A stretch of 11,989 nt of DNA, taken from contig JAKAMD010000070.1 in NCBI GenBank assembly GCA_021823875.1, forward strand, positions 1-11,989, read 5' to 3'. The stretch is from Pseudomonadota bacterium. Lineage in GTDB: Bacteria; Pseudomonadota; Alphaproteobacteria; Rhizobiales; Xanthobacteraceae. A program made the translations under genes and the position numbers. Every line of letters starts with the position of its first letter. Position 1 is the first letter of the stretch. Below are positions 6,452-11,989 of the stretch, in pieces. A model generated the notes under the pieces. The model did no database searches, was not told where the DNA came from, and saw only the letters and a program-made list of their open reading frames with translations.

Positions 6452-7801
6452 ATGGCCGAAACCTACGACCTGATCCTCAAGGGCGGCACCGTGGTCAACC
6501 ACGACGGTGAGGGTGTGCGCGATATCGGCATCCGCGCCGGCCGTTTCGCCGCGATTGGCGACCTTTCGCGCGCCTCGGCCGGCGAGATTGTCGATTGCAA
6601 AGGCCTGCACATTTTACCCGGCGTCATCGACAGCCATGTGCATTTCCGCGAACCCGGCCTCACCCATAAGGAGGATTTGGAATCGGGCTCGCGCGGCGCC
6701 GTGCTGGGCGGGGTCACGGCGGTGTTCGAGATGCCCAACACCGATCCCACCACCACCAGCGCCGAGGCCATTGCCGACAAGGTCAAGCGCGCGCATCACC
6801 GCATGCATTGCGATTTCGCTTTCTATGTCGGGGCTACCCGCGAGAACACGCGCGATCTTGCCGAACTCGAACGCCTGCCGGGCGTTGCCGCCGTCAAGGT
6901 GTTCATGGGGTCCTCCACCGGCTCGCTGCTGATCGAGGACGATGAGGGCGTGCGCAACGTGCTCAAGGCGATCAACCGCCGCGCCGCCTTCCATTCGGAG
7001 GACGAGTATCGTCTGCGCGAGCGCATGAACCTGCGGGTGGAAGGCGATCCGCGCTCGCATCCGGTCTGGCGCGACGCCACCGCCGCGCTGATGTGCACGC
7101 AGCGCCTGATCGCGCTGGCGCGCGAGACCGGCAAACGCGTGCACGTGCTGCACGTGACGACCAAGGAAGAAGCGGTGTTTCTCGCCGACCACAAGGATGT
7201 CGCCACCGCGGAAGCGACGCCCGCGCACCTCACGTTGGCCGCGCCCGGATGCTACGAGCGGCTGGGCACGCTGGCGCAGCTCAATCCGCCGATCCGTGAC
7301 GCGGCACATCGCGAAGGGCTCTGGCGCGGCCTGGCGCAGGGCGTCATCGACTCGATCGGCTCCGACCATTCCCCGCATACGCGGGAGGAAAAAGCGCATC
7401 CCTATCCGAAGACCCATTCCGGCATGCCGGGTGTGCAGACGCTGGTGCCGCTCATGCTCGACCACGTCAATGCCGGCCAGCTTTCCCTGCTCCGCTTTGT
7501 CGATCTCACCAGCGCCGGGCCGGCGCGGGTGTTCGGCATGGCCGCCAAGGGCCGCATCGCGGTCGGCTACGACGCCGACCTCACCGTGGTCGACCTCAAG
7601 CGGCGGGAGACCATTACCGATAAGTGGGTGGCGTCGCGGGCGGGCTGGACGCCCTATGATGGCGTCACCGTCACCGGCTGGCCCGTCGGCACGGTCGTGC
7701 GCGGTCACCGCGTGATGTGGGAGGGCGCGCTGACAACCCCAGCGCAAGGTGAGCGGATACGCTTCTTAGAGGCGCTGGTCAGCGAGCCCCGGCTAGCGTA
7801 A
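6452..7801 (+). CDS. pyrC: Dihydroorotase, class I
   Basis: 449 residues, ATG at 6452. The amidohydrolase metal site is complete: DSHVHFREPG with His62 and His64, the to-be-carboxylated Lys149 in AAVKVFMGSS, His181 in AAFHSED, His234 in VLHVTT, and Asp305 in GSDHSPH. The enzyme cyclises carbamoyl aspartate to dihydroorotate in pyrimidine synthesis. The length and the EKAHPYPKTHSGMPGVQT loop fit class I (TIGR00857-type) dihydroorotases rather than the shorter E. coli type. An allantoinase or hydantoinase role is possible for this superfamily but less likely given these motifs. No pyrB lies beside it in the window. It diverges from ygfZ, so the 6352-6451 gap should hold both promoters; I see no clear boxes there. 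Confidence 0.92.
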   Translation: MAETYDLILKGGTVVNHDGEGVRDIGIRAGRFAAIGDLSRASAGEIVDCKGLHILPGVIDSHVHFREPGLTHKEDLESGSRGAVLGGVTAVFEMPNTDPTTTSAEAIADKVKRAHHRMHCDFAFYVGATRENTRDLAELERLPGVAAVKVFMGSSTGSLLIEDDEGVRNVLKAINRRAAFHSEDEYRLRERMNLRVEGDPRSHPVWRDATAALMCTQRLIALARETGKRVHVLHVTTKEEAVFLADHKDVATAEATPAHLTLAAPGCYERLGTLAQLNPPIRDAAHREGLWRGLAQGVIDSIGSDHSPHTREEKAHPYPKTHSGMPGVQTLVPLMLDHVNAGQLSLLRFVDLTSAGPARVFGMAAKGRIAVGYDADLTVVDLKRRETITDKWVASRAGWTPYDGVTVTGWPVGTVVRGHRVMWEGALTTPAQGERIRFLEALVSEPRLA

Positions 7802-7862
7802 GAGCGCGCCTGCGCATCCTTGCGCTGCTTCCGTTGAACCAGAGTTTTCCCCAAGGTTCTCG

Positions 7863-7892
7863 TTGGTTGCAGAAATGCATTATTGCTATTTT
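7863..7892 (+). promoter_or_regulatory. Candidate sigma70-like promoter for the response regulator
   Basis: In a strikingly AT-rich patch of an otherwise GC-rich gap, TTGGTT (7863-7868) and TATTTT (7887-7892) are 18 bases apart, resembling -35 and -10 boxes. This would give a leader of about 70 bases before the ATG at 7968. The -35 match is imperfect, so this is only a candidate. Confidence 0.28.
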
Positions 7893-7967
7893 TCCGAGCG
7901 CTGATAACAACGGTAGAACTGCACCTTTTTCTGGTGAATTATCGCCAGGGAGCCAAGGTCGGGAACG

Positions 7968-8717
7968 ATGAGCGGCGATCTGATCTCGATCCGCCTGATC
8001 TGCGTTGCGGCCAAGCAGCTGTTGCTCGATCGTTGGCGAGAAGGCACCGCTATGGCCTCGGTGCCGGTGGATTTTTCAGGCACTCTTGTCGGCGCCGAAG
8101 CCGCGGACGCGATCGGTCGGGGAGGGGTCGATATCTGCATCCTCGACGTCACGCTGCCTTTTGCGGAGCGCGAGTGTGTGATCGAAGCCGCCCGCAACGC
8201 CGTTCCGCCCCCTTTTATGGTTGGCTTCACGCCGCACGCTGGTGCGACCTTGGACGGCGTTGACCGCATGGTGCCGCGCCCGGACCGGCCGGAAGACGCA
8301 CGCCGGCTGGTCGAGGTTTGCCTGCGCGTCAAGGTCCCGACCCGCGTGCTGGTCGTCGACGACTCCATCACCATGCGCAGCATCGTGCGCAAGATTCTCC
8401 AGGCGAGCTATTTTGCGCTCGACGTGCACGAGGCGAACGAGGGCATGGCCGCGCTCGAACGCTTGCGCAACGGTCACTTTGCCGCGGTGTTCCTCGACTA
8501 CAACATGCCCGGCTTCGATGGCATCGAGACGCTGGCCGAGATCAGGCGCGTCAATCCGGACGTGGCGGTGGTGATGATAACCTCCACGCTCGATCCGGCG
8601 GTCGCCGACCGCGCGCTGGCGGCCGGGGCGCTCGGCTTTCTGAAAAAGCCGTTCTATCCGGCCGATGTGGACAAGCTGCTCGAGCGCCATTTCGGGCAGA
8701 TGCCGACGGTGGTTTGA
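7968..8717 (+). CDS. Response regulator with degenerate plus intact receiver domains
   Basis: 249 residues, ATG at 7968. The C-terminal half (about 125-243) is a full receiver: Asp131-Asp132 acid pocket in VLVVDDS, phospho-acceptor Asp177 in FLDYNMPGFDG, Thr205 in MITST, and Lys227-Pro228. The N-terminal half (about 6-118) has the outline of a receiver, with Asp60 in CILDVTLP and Thr88 in GFTP, but the acid pair is replaced by CVAA and the switch lysine by Arg104, so it probably cannot be phosphorylated normally. There is no DNA-binding or enzymatic output, so it should act by protein contacts, like CheY or phosphorelay intermediates. No histidine kinase is nearby, so its partner is unknown. 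It is convergent with the 88-residue gene. Confidence 0.9.
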   Translation: MSGDLISIRLICVAAKQLLLDRWREGTAMASVPVDFSGTLVGAEAADAIGRGGVDICILDVTLPFAERECVIEAARNAVPPPFMVGFTPHAGATLDGVDRMVPRPDRPEDARRLVEVCLRVKVPTRVLVVDDSITMRSIVRKILQASYFALDVHEANEGMAALERLRNGHFAAVFLDYNMPGFDGIETLAEIRRVNPDVAVVMITSTLDPAVADRALAAGALGFLKKPFYPADVDKLLERHFGQMPTVV

Positions 8718-8719
8718 AG

Positions 8720-8736
8720 GCCGCGCATCCCGCGGC
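8720..8736. terminator. Hairpin between convergent genes, possible bidirectional terminator
   Basis: GCCGCG (8720-8725) and CGCGGC (8731-8736) form a perfect 6-bp GC stem with a five-base loop. It fills most of the 25-base gap between the stops of the response regulator and the facing small gene. There is no T-run on either side, so termination would be weak or Rho-assisted. Confidence 0.35.
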
Positions 8737-8742
8737 GTGCGG

Positions 8743-9009
8743 CTACTGCCGCGGCAGGATGAGGGAGAATTCGCCGTTGCGGATGCGATTGGCCAGTCCT
8801 TCCGCGAAGGTGGCCGCCGCTTCCTCGCCGTAGGTGGTGACGAATTCGGCGAGCGCCGTGAACAGGCAGGCCTGCGCCAGGCAATCGCCGTCGATGCCGT
8901 CAAGCCGCGCTTCCGCCCAGGCTTCCTGCAGATAGCCGAGCGCGACCCGTTTCTGCTCGTGGTCGGCCACCGGCTCGTGTGTATGCGTAGAGCGCCCCGT
9001 CGAAGTCAT
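8743..9009 (-). CDS. Small conserved-looking protein of unknown function
   Basis: 88 residues from the ATG at 9009; an in-frame GTG at 9015 would add two residues and cannot be excluded, and neither start has a clear ribosome binding site. The first ~20 residues are polar and probably disordered (TSTGRSTHTHEP). The rest is predicted helical with LGYLQEAWAEA, the two-cysteine stretch GDCLAQACLF, and a final AEGLANRIRNGEFSLILP. No signal peptide or membrane segment is seen. I do not recognise a named family, but codon use fits the surrounding genes, so the ORF looks real. It faces the response regulator and lies downstream of a CtrA-like box at 9099-9115, which may control it. Confidence 0.68.
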   Translation of the reverse strand: MTSTGRSTHTHEPVADHEQKRVALGYLQEAWAEARLDGIDGDCLAQACLFTALAEFVTTYGEEAAATFAEGLANRIRNGEFSLILPRQ

Positions 9010-9083
9010 TGCCACTTTCGGTCCCGGCGTCCATCGGGCGGACGTCTTTTTGAATGCGGCCGGACGTTAGCATGTGCGGGAAC

Positions 9084-9096
9084 CCGGCAAAGCCGG
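9084..9096. terminator. Short GC hairpin downstream of the TIGR02301-type gene
   Basis: CCGGC (9084-9088), AAA, GCCGG (9092-9096) forms a perfect 5-bp stem with a three-base loop. It lies 37 bases past the stop at 9133 on the minus strand. No T-run follows in that direction, so this is a weak terminator candidate. Confidence 0.25.
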
Positions 9097-9098
9097 AT

Positions 9099-9115
9099 GT
9101 TAAGAAAGGGTTAAC
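9099..9115. promoter_or_regulatory. CtrA-like binding site (TTAA-N7-TTAAC)
   Basis: GTTAA-GAAAGGG-TTAAC is an exact match to the alphaproteobacterial CtrA consensus TTAA-N7-TTAAC and, because the half-sites are inverted, it reads correctly on both strands. It lies about 90 bases upstream of the small minus-strand gene starting at 9009 and just downstream of the TIGR02301-type gene. CtrA is the cell-cycle master regulator; whether this site is used is inferred. Confidence 0.5.
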
Positions 9116-9132
9116 CGCGGGCGGGCGGGCCA

Positions 9133-9510
9133 CTAGTTGCCGTAACGCGCGGTGATGTCGCGGGAAATCCGCGCGCCTTCCTCCAGATAACGCCGGATGG
9201 CGAGATCGGCGGCCGGCGTGCAGGTCCGGTAGGTCTGCTGGAACCCCTGGAAACCGCGATTGAAGCTGGCGACGATTCGGCGCCGGCGGTCCCCGCTGGG
9301 CGCCTCGGCGTCGATCAATTGCTGCATCTCATCGCGCCATTTCTGCCCTTCATGGGCACCGCAGACATGGCGCAGGTAATGCAAGGCGCCGAGGATTTCG
9401 GCGAGCCGCTGCAGATCGCGGTCGAAGGGGGCCGGTGCGGCATCGTCCGCGCGCACCGGGCCGGCGGCGAAGCAGAGGAGGGTCAATGCCAGAACGAAGA
9501 GCCGTTTCAC
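9133..9510 (-). CDS. TIGR02301-family exported alphaproteobacterial protein
   Basis: 125 residues from a GTG at 9510 (weak GGGCGA upstream). The first 21 residues (MKRLFVLALTLLCFAAGPVRA) form a Sec signal, so the protein should be periplasmic. The mature part is mainly helical: RDLQRLAEILGALHYLRHVCG, WRDEMQQLIDAEAP, RRRIVASFNRGFQGFQQTYRTC, then an Ala/Arg helix. The two cysteines outside the signal, Cys50 and Cys97, could form a disulfide. The pattern matches the conserved family of unknown function TIGR02301, from memory. It lies 66 bases downstream of the NUDIX gene on the same strand; I recall this pairing in other Rhizobiales, so they are probably one operon. Its role is unknown. Confidence 0.83.
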   Translation of the reverse strand: MKRLFVLALTLLCFAAGPVRADDAAPAPFDRDLQRLAEILGALHYLRHVCGAHEGQKWRDEMQQLIDAEAPSGDRRRRIVASFNRGFQGFQQTYRTCTPAADLAIRRYLEEGARISRDITARYGN

Positions 9511-9576
9511 GTCGTTTTCGCCCGATCCGCGTCGGACCTGATATGCGCCGGCACTGGGGCGACCGCAAGGCGGCCG

Positions 9577-10020
9577 TCAGGCCGGCGCCTTGAGCCGCGC
9601 GAAGGCCGCTTCGATGATCTCGGCCAGGCCCTCGGTGGTGGTCAGGCCGGAAAGCTCGGCCGGCTCGAGCCAGCGCGCATCGTCGAGTTCCTCATTGAGC
9701 GCGGGCTCGCCGGCAAGCCAGCGGCAGGCGAAGCTCAGGATGACGAAATGGCGCTTGGCGCGCCCCTCGGCATCGTTCGCGATCACCTCGCGATGGCCGG
9801 CGAGCGCGATCGGCTCGACCTCGAGCCCGGTTTCTTCGCGTACTTCGCGTTTGACCGCCTCGGTGAGGGTTTCGCCGATTTCGACCCCGCCGCCCGGCAG
9901 CGTATAGACCCCGAGCGCGGGTTTGCGCGCGCGGCGCACCACCAGCACCTTGCCGTCGCGCAGGATGGCGGCGCTGACGGCGAGATAGGGCCGGGTGGGG
10001 TAGGTTCGTTCGTTCGTCAC
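9577..10020 (-). CDS. NUDIX hydrolase
   Basis: 147 residues from a GTG at 10020 with GAGG about 11 bases upstream. The NUDIX box GX5EX7REUXEEXGU is exact: Gly44, Glu50, Arg58-Glu59, Glu62-Glu63 and Gly65-Leu66, within LPGGGVEIGE...REVREETGLEV. The N-terminal YLAVSAAILRDGKVLVVRRA and the later HFVILSFACRWLAGEP are usual for ADP-ribose or MutT-like pyrophosphatases. These enzymes cleave nucleoside diphosphates linked to another group, using Mg2+, and sanitise the nucleotide pool or recycle cofactors; the substrate here is not determined. The gene diverges from the SRAP gene over a 143-base gap and leads the TIGR02301-type gene. Confidence 0.93.
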   Translation of the reverse strand: MTNERTYPTRPYLAVSAAILRDGKVLVVRRARKPALGVYTLPGGGVEIGETLTEAVKREVREETGLEVEPIALAGHREVIANDAEGRAKRHFVILSFACRWLAGEPALNEELDDARWLEPAELSGLTTTEGLAEIIEAAFARLKAPA

Positions 10021-10093
10021 GGCTGCTCGGACCTCGACGCGCGGCGACCGCGTTACGCTTGCGAGGCGCGTTCGTCGTCTTACTATTTCACGG

Positions 10094-10113
10094 CCGCCGG
10101 ATGCCGCCGGCGG
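10094..10113. other. GC stem-loop in the divergent NUDIX/SRAP intergenic region
   Basis: CCGCCGG (10094-10100) and CCGGCGG (10107-10113) form a 7-bp perfect stem with a six-base loop. It lies 50 bases before the SRAP start, so it could be an operator, a leader structure, or chance in GC-rich DNA. I find no LexA-type GTTC-N7-GTTC site beside it. Confidence 0.3.
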
Positions 10114-10163
10114 TCCCGTGTTAAAGCGTGTTTGGGCAGGCGCGGGAAGAGGGGTTTGTCATT

Positions 10164-10940
10164 ATGTGCGGCCGCTTCACGGTCACCGCGACACCGGACG
10201 CGATCCGCGCGCTCTTCCGCTATCCGGAGCAGCCGAATTTCCCGCCGCGCTACAACATCGCGCCGACCCAGCCGATCGCCTTAGTAAGGTTGCACGAAGG
10301 CCAACGCCAATTCGTGCTGATGCGCTGGGGTCTGCTGCCGTCCTGGGTCAAGGACCCCAAGACCTTCACGCTTCTGATTAATGCACGCGGCGAATCCGTC
10401 TGCGATAAGCCGGCCTTCCGCGCTGCCATGAAGCGGCGGCGCTGCCTGATCCCGGCCGACGGCTTCTACGAATGGCAGGCGACGGGCGGCCGCAAGCAGC
10501 CCTATTTCATACGCGCGAAATCCGGCGAACCGCTCGCCTTCGCCGGCCTGTGGGAAACCTGGACCGGGCCGAACGGCGAGGAACTCGACACCGCGGCGAT
10601 CGTCACCACCGAGGCCAACCGCACGCTGCGCGCCATCCACGACCGCATGCCGGCGATCATTCCGCCGGAGGCGTTCGATCTCTGGCTCGACTGCACGAAT
10701 GTCGATGCTCGCACCGCCGAAGCATTGATCCGTCCGGCACCCGACGATCTGCTCGAAGCCTACGCGGTGTCGACCGCGGTCAACCGCACCGCCAATGACA
10801 GTCCGAAATTGCTGGAGCGTGTCGAGGTGAATGTGGCGCCGGTTATGCCGACGCCCAAGCCGATAAAGAAGCCGACGCCGAAACAACCGGCGCGCGCCAA
10901 GCGCGCGAAGAAGGACAGCGGGCAGGGGGTGTTATTCTAG
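10164..10940 (+). CDS. SRAP-domain (YedK/HMCES) abasic-site DNA-protein crosslinking protein
   Basis: 258 residues from the ATG at 10164 with AGAGGGG about 8 bases upstream. This start is required: the catalytic Cys2 (MCGRF) must become the free N-terminus to bond with an abasic site, so the open frame back to 10128 is not used. Other active-site residues known from YedK are present: Asn73 in INARGE, Glu103 in GFYEW and His159 in AIHDRMP. YNIAPTQ and RWGLLPSW are also typical. The protein forms a thiazolidine crosslink with abasic sites in single-stranded DNA, shielding them at replication forks. A Lys/Pro-rich tail (about 229-252) follows the domain and ends in QGVLF, a possible sliding-clamp motif. 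It diverges from the NUDIX gene; no LexA box was found. Confidence 0.96.
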   Translation: MCGRFTVTATPDAIRALFRYPEQPNFPPRYNIAPTQPIALVRLHEGQRQFVLMRWGLLPSWVKDPKTFTLLINARGESVCDKPAFRAAMKRRRCLIPADGFYEWQATGGRKQPYFIRAKSGEPLAFAGLWETWTGPNGEELDTAAIVTTEANRTLRAIHDRMPAIIPPEAFDLWLDCTNVDARTAEALIRPAPDDLLEAYAVSTAVNRTANDSPKLLERVEVNVAPVMPTPKPIKKPTPKQPARAKRAKKDSGQGVLF

Positions 10941-10983
10941 CGCGCGCAGCCACACACCCGGCTCCATGAGCTAGGCTTAGTCG

Positions 10984-11067
10984 ATGTCGGCTTTACTCCG
11001 AAAGTAGCCGCAATCCTGTATTGCGGTTAACTGACGCGATGGGCCAGAAGCGGAAGAGTAAGGACAT
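10984..11067. repeat. Imperfect inverted repeat with central hairpin
   Basis: The left arm (from ATGTCGGCTTTACTCCG at 10984) and the reverse complement of the right arm (ATGTCCTTACTCTTCCG, ending at 11067) share ATGTC and TTACTC with small gaps. The centre carries a separate perfect hairpin at 11008-11026. This looks like a small degenerate palindromic element of the kind found between genes in Rhizobiales. The match is partial. Confidence 0.35.
11008..11026 (+). terminator. Perfect 7-bp stem-loop downstream of the SRAP gene
   Basis: CCGCAAT (11008-11014), CCTGT, ATTGCGG (11020-11026) pairs perfectly. It is 68 bases past the SRAP stop and is followed by TTAACT rather than a T-run, so it may terminate that transcript weakly. 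It is nested in the larger imperfect inverted repeat. Confidence 0.35.
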
Positions 11068-11344
11068 TTGGTAATTTAGTGTTGGAGCGTTTGAGCGCCC
11101 ATGGCCGCCGCGCATCTTAACAGCTTCCGCGTCTTCAAGATCGATGACGCAGTGCGTCAACCAAGTGGATTGCCGACATCGCCTAGCGGGCCCTGGAGCC
11201 AGATACTGGGATTGACCCTGCGCCTTTGATTAGAAGCCGCTCATGCGGCTGCCCCCTCGGCCGGTCTGAGGGCTGACGGCTGGCCTTTGCTCCGGCTACT
11301 ACCTTTCCTCCGTGCCAGATACCCTTGCGCCTCATGCTTTCCGA

Positions 11345-11378
11345 GTCCCTTCGAGGGACATTCGTGGTAAGGTTCCCT
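11345..11378 (+). promoter_or_regulatory. Overlapping hairpins ahead of the right-edge ORF
   Basis: GTCCCT (11345-11350), TCG, AGGGAC (11354-11359) is a perfect stem. AGGGA (11354-11358) can instead pair with TCCCT (11374-11378), which would place the TAAGG ribosome binding site (11368-11372) in the loop. Competing pairings of this kind could affect translation, but the stems are short and may be chance. Confidence 0.25.
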
Positions 11379-11379
11379 C

Positions 11380-11989
11380 ATGATTGGCGAACATGACAAG
11401 AAAGCCGTGGCCGCATTTAATGCCGCCATTGAGCCACTTTGGGAGGCCTATTCCGATCCGACCCTTTCGTACCTGGCGGTGCGCACACCGCAAGGTCTAC
11501 TCCTGTTGAAAGGGCAAGTATCTTTGAACAATGCGCCAACCAAAGTGAAACTCGGTAATTTCACGTCAGCGAACGTGTTCGCGGGGCATTGCCTTCTGTC
11601 TGACTTGGCGGAGACCTTCGAAAAGTTCATTGAGGTCGTCGAAACTGGAAAGATTCAAATAGGGAAGGAGATTCTGTTATTTCCGCCGCGCAATAACAGC
11701 CAGCACGGCGCGTATTATCAACCGTTTCATGAGGCGGGGCTTCAAAATCACAACCGTGTGGGCGTCCTCGGCATAGTTGGTGCGCAGAATTCGGAAGTAA
11801 ACAGAACGCTTCACCTTGACTGGGAGGTGAAGGCATCTCCCACGCCGTACGATGGCATTGCCGAGCTTGCCGCCGAATATCAAGTCGGCGCGCTACGAAC
11901 TGATGCAGTTGCCGTTGAAGTTGTCGCGTTTAATGTGGCGGCCTTTGACCTGACTTCGGTGGTTTCGGGCACTAAGGCGCGGCTCGGCC
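11380..11989 (+). CDS. Unrecognised protein, N-terminal part (runs off the window)
   Basis: The frame opens with ATG at 11380, with TAAGG seven bases upstream and an in-frame TAA at 11368-11370, so this start is well fixed. It stays open for 203 codons to the window end. The product starts MIGEHDKKAVAAFNAAIEPLW, then has a mixed alpha/beta pattern with SYLAVRTPQGLLLLKG, an aromatic/His segment QHGAYYQPFHEAG, RVGVLGIVGAQ, and YDGIAELAAEY. No signal peptide, membrane segment or familiar catalytic motif is seen, and I do not recognise the family. GC is visibly lower than in the other genes, and codons such as TTA, CTA, ATA and AGA appear. That suggests a horizontally acquired or accessory gene. 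Minus-strand ORFs across it look like shadows. Confidence 0.75.
   Translation, partial: MIGEHDKKAVAAFNAAIEPLWEAYSDPTLSYLAVRTPQGLLLLKGQVSLNNAPTKVKLGNFTSANVFAGHCLLSDLAETFEKFIEVVETGKIQIGKEILLFPPRNNSQHGAYYQPFHEAGLQNHNRVGVLGIVGAQNSEVNRTLHLDWEVKASPTPYDGIAELAAEYQVGALRTDAVAVEVVAFNVAAFDLTSVVSGTKARLG

Larger units (their letters stand above)
10941..11379. other. Gene-poor region with inverted repeats; possible boundary of an accessory segment
   Basis: No convincing gene occupies these 439 bases. Stops occur in all forward frames, and the only short ORFs (plus 11101-11229; minus 11241-11429) have poor start context and no recognisable product. The region holds an imperfect inverted repeat at 10984-11067, a hairpin at 11008-11026, a perfect AGCCGC-TCAT-GCGGCT palindrome at 11235-11250 and another at 11345-11359. 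By eye it is less GC-rich than the genes to the left. I see no tRNA, integrase or transposase remnant that I can identify. Confidence 0.55.

Noticed and set aside
10004..10015. Triple GTTC as a LexA (GTTC-N7-GTTC) operator for the SRAP gene
   Set aside because: The GTTC copies are directly adjacent with no 7-base spacing, and they lie inside the first codons of the NUDIX gene.
10128..10163. N-terminal extension of the SRAP gene
   Set aside because: It would bury the catalytic cysteine, which must be residue 2 and exposed after Met removal.
11101..11229. 42-codon plus-strand ORF in the gene-poor region
   Set aside because: Only a distant GGAG precedes it, the product has no recognisable features, and ORFs this short are expected by chance.
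11241..11429. 62-codon minus-strand ORF crossing the start of the right-edge gene
   Set aside because: It overlaps a better supported plus-strand start and hairpins, has no ribosome binding site that I can see and no recognisable domain.
1..11989. CRISPR array, tRNA, rRNA, transposase or phage genes
   Set aside because: I looked for direct repeats with regular spacers, T-loop-like GTTCGA motifs in the gaps and recognisable recombinase motifs, and found none.

Overview
The window is GC-rich chromosomal DNA of an alphaproteobacterium, most likely a Hyphomicrobiales (Rhizobiales) member near the Bradyrhizobium / Rhodopseudomonas / Rhodoplanes / Pseudolabrys group. The evidence is the gene set (a TIGR02301-type secreted protein beside a NUDIX hydrolase, a GcvT-like YgfZ followed by Tag, a two-receiver response regulator), frequent GTG/TTG starts, a CtrA-like TTAA-N7-TTAAC box, and a paired palindromic intergenic repeat that I recall as typical of that group. 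No database search was possible. Family assignments rest on motifs and on remembered family sequences.

Layout, left to right. Positions 1-1230 hold, on the minus strand, a predicted Tat-exported aldo/keto reductase whose stop overlaps the start of a DUF6064-like membrane protein that leaves the window. Positions 1453-2439 (+) hold an AcuI/YhdH-type NADPH-dependent enoyl reductase, and 2543-3013 (+) a small secreted four-cysteine, His-rich-tailed protein of unknown function. From 6351 down to 3010, five genes run on the minus strand: ygfZ, tag (3-methyladenine DNA glycosylase I), an HD-domain phosphohydrolase, a Cx5R protein phosphatase and a PaaI-like thioesterase. ygfZ and tag overlap by ATGA. 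Diverging from ygfZ, 6452-7801 (+) is a class I dihydroorotase, followed by a response regulator (7968-8717, +) with a degenerate and an intact receiver. Facing it are an 88-residue protein of unknown function (8743-9009, -), a TIGR02301-type exported protein (9133-9510, -) and a NUDIX hydrolase (9577-10020, -). Diverging from the NUDIX gene is a SRAP/YedK abasic-site protein (10164-10940, +) with a basic tail ending in a possible sliding-clamp motif.

About 440 bases without a convincing gene follow (10941-11379). They contain nested inverted repeats and have a different base composition. The last 610 bases are the start of an unrecognised ORF, visibly poorer in GC and using codons rare in the rest of the window. 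This right edge is probably the start of an accessory or transferred segment.

Functionally, most of the window is housekeeping: pyrimidine synthesis (pyrC), Fe-S enzyme maturation (ygfZ), and DNA or nucleotide damage handling (tag, HD hydrolase, NUDIX, SRAP). I see no transposase, phage gene, CRISPR array, tRNA or rRNA, and no clear defence or biosynthetic system. The points most worth checking are the clamp-like SRAP tail, the repeat pair with compensatory stem changes, the CtrA-like box, and the unrecognised low-GC ORF at the right edge.
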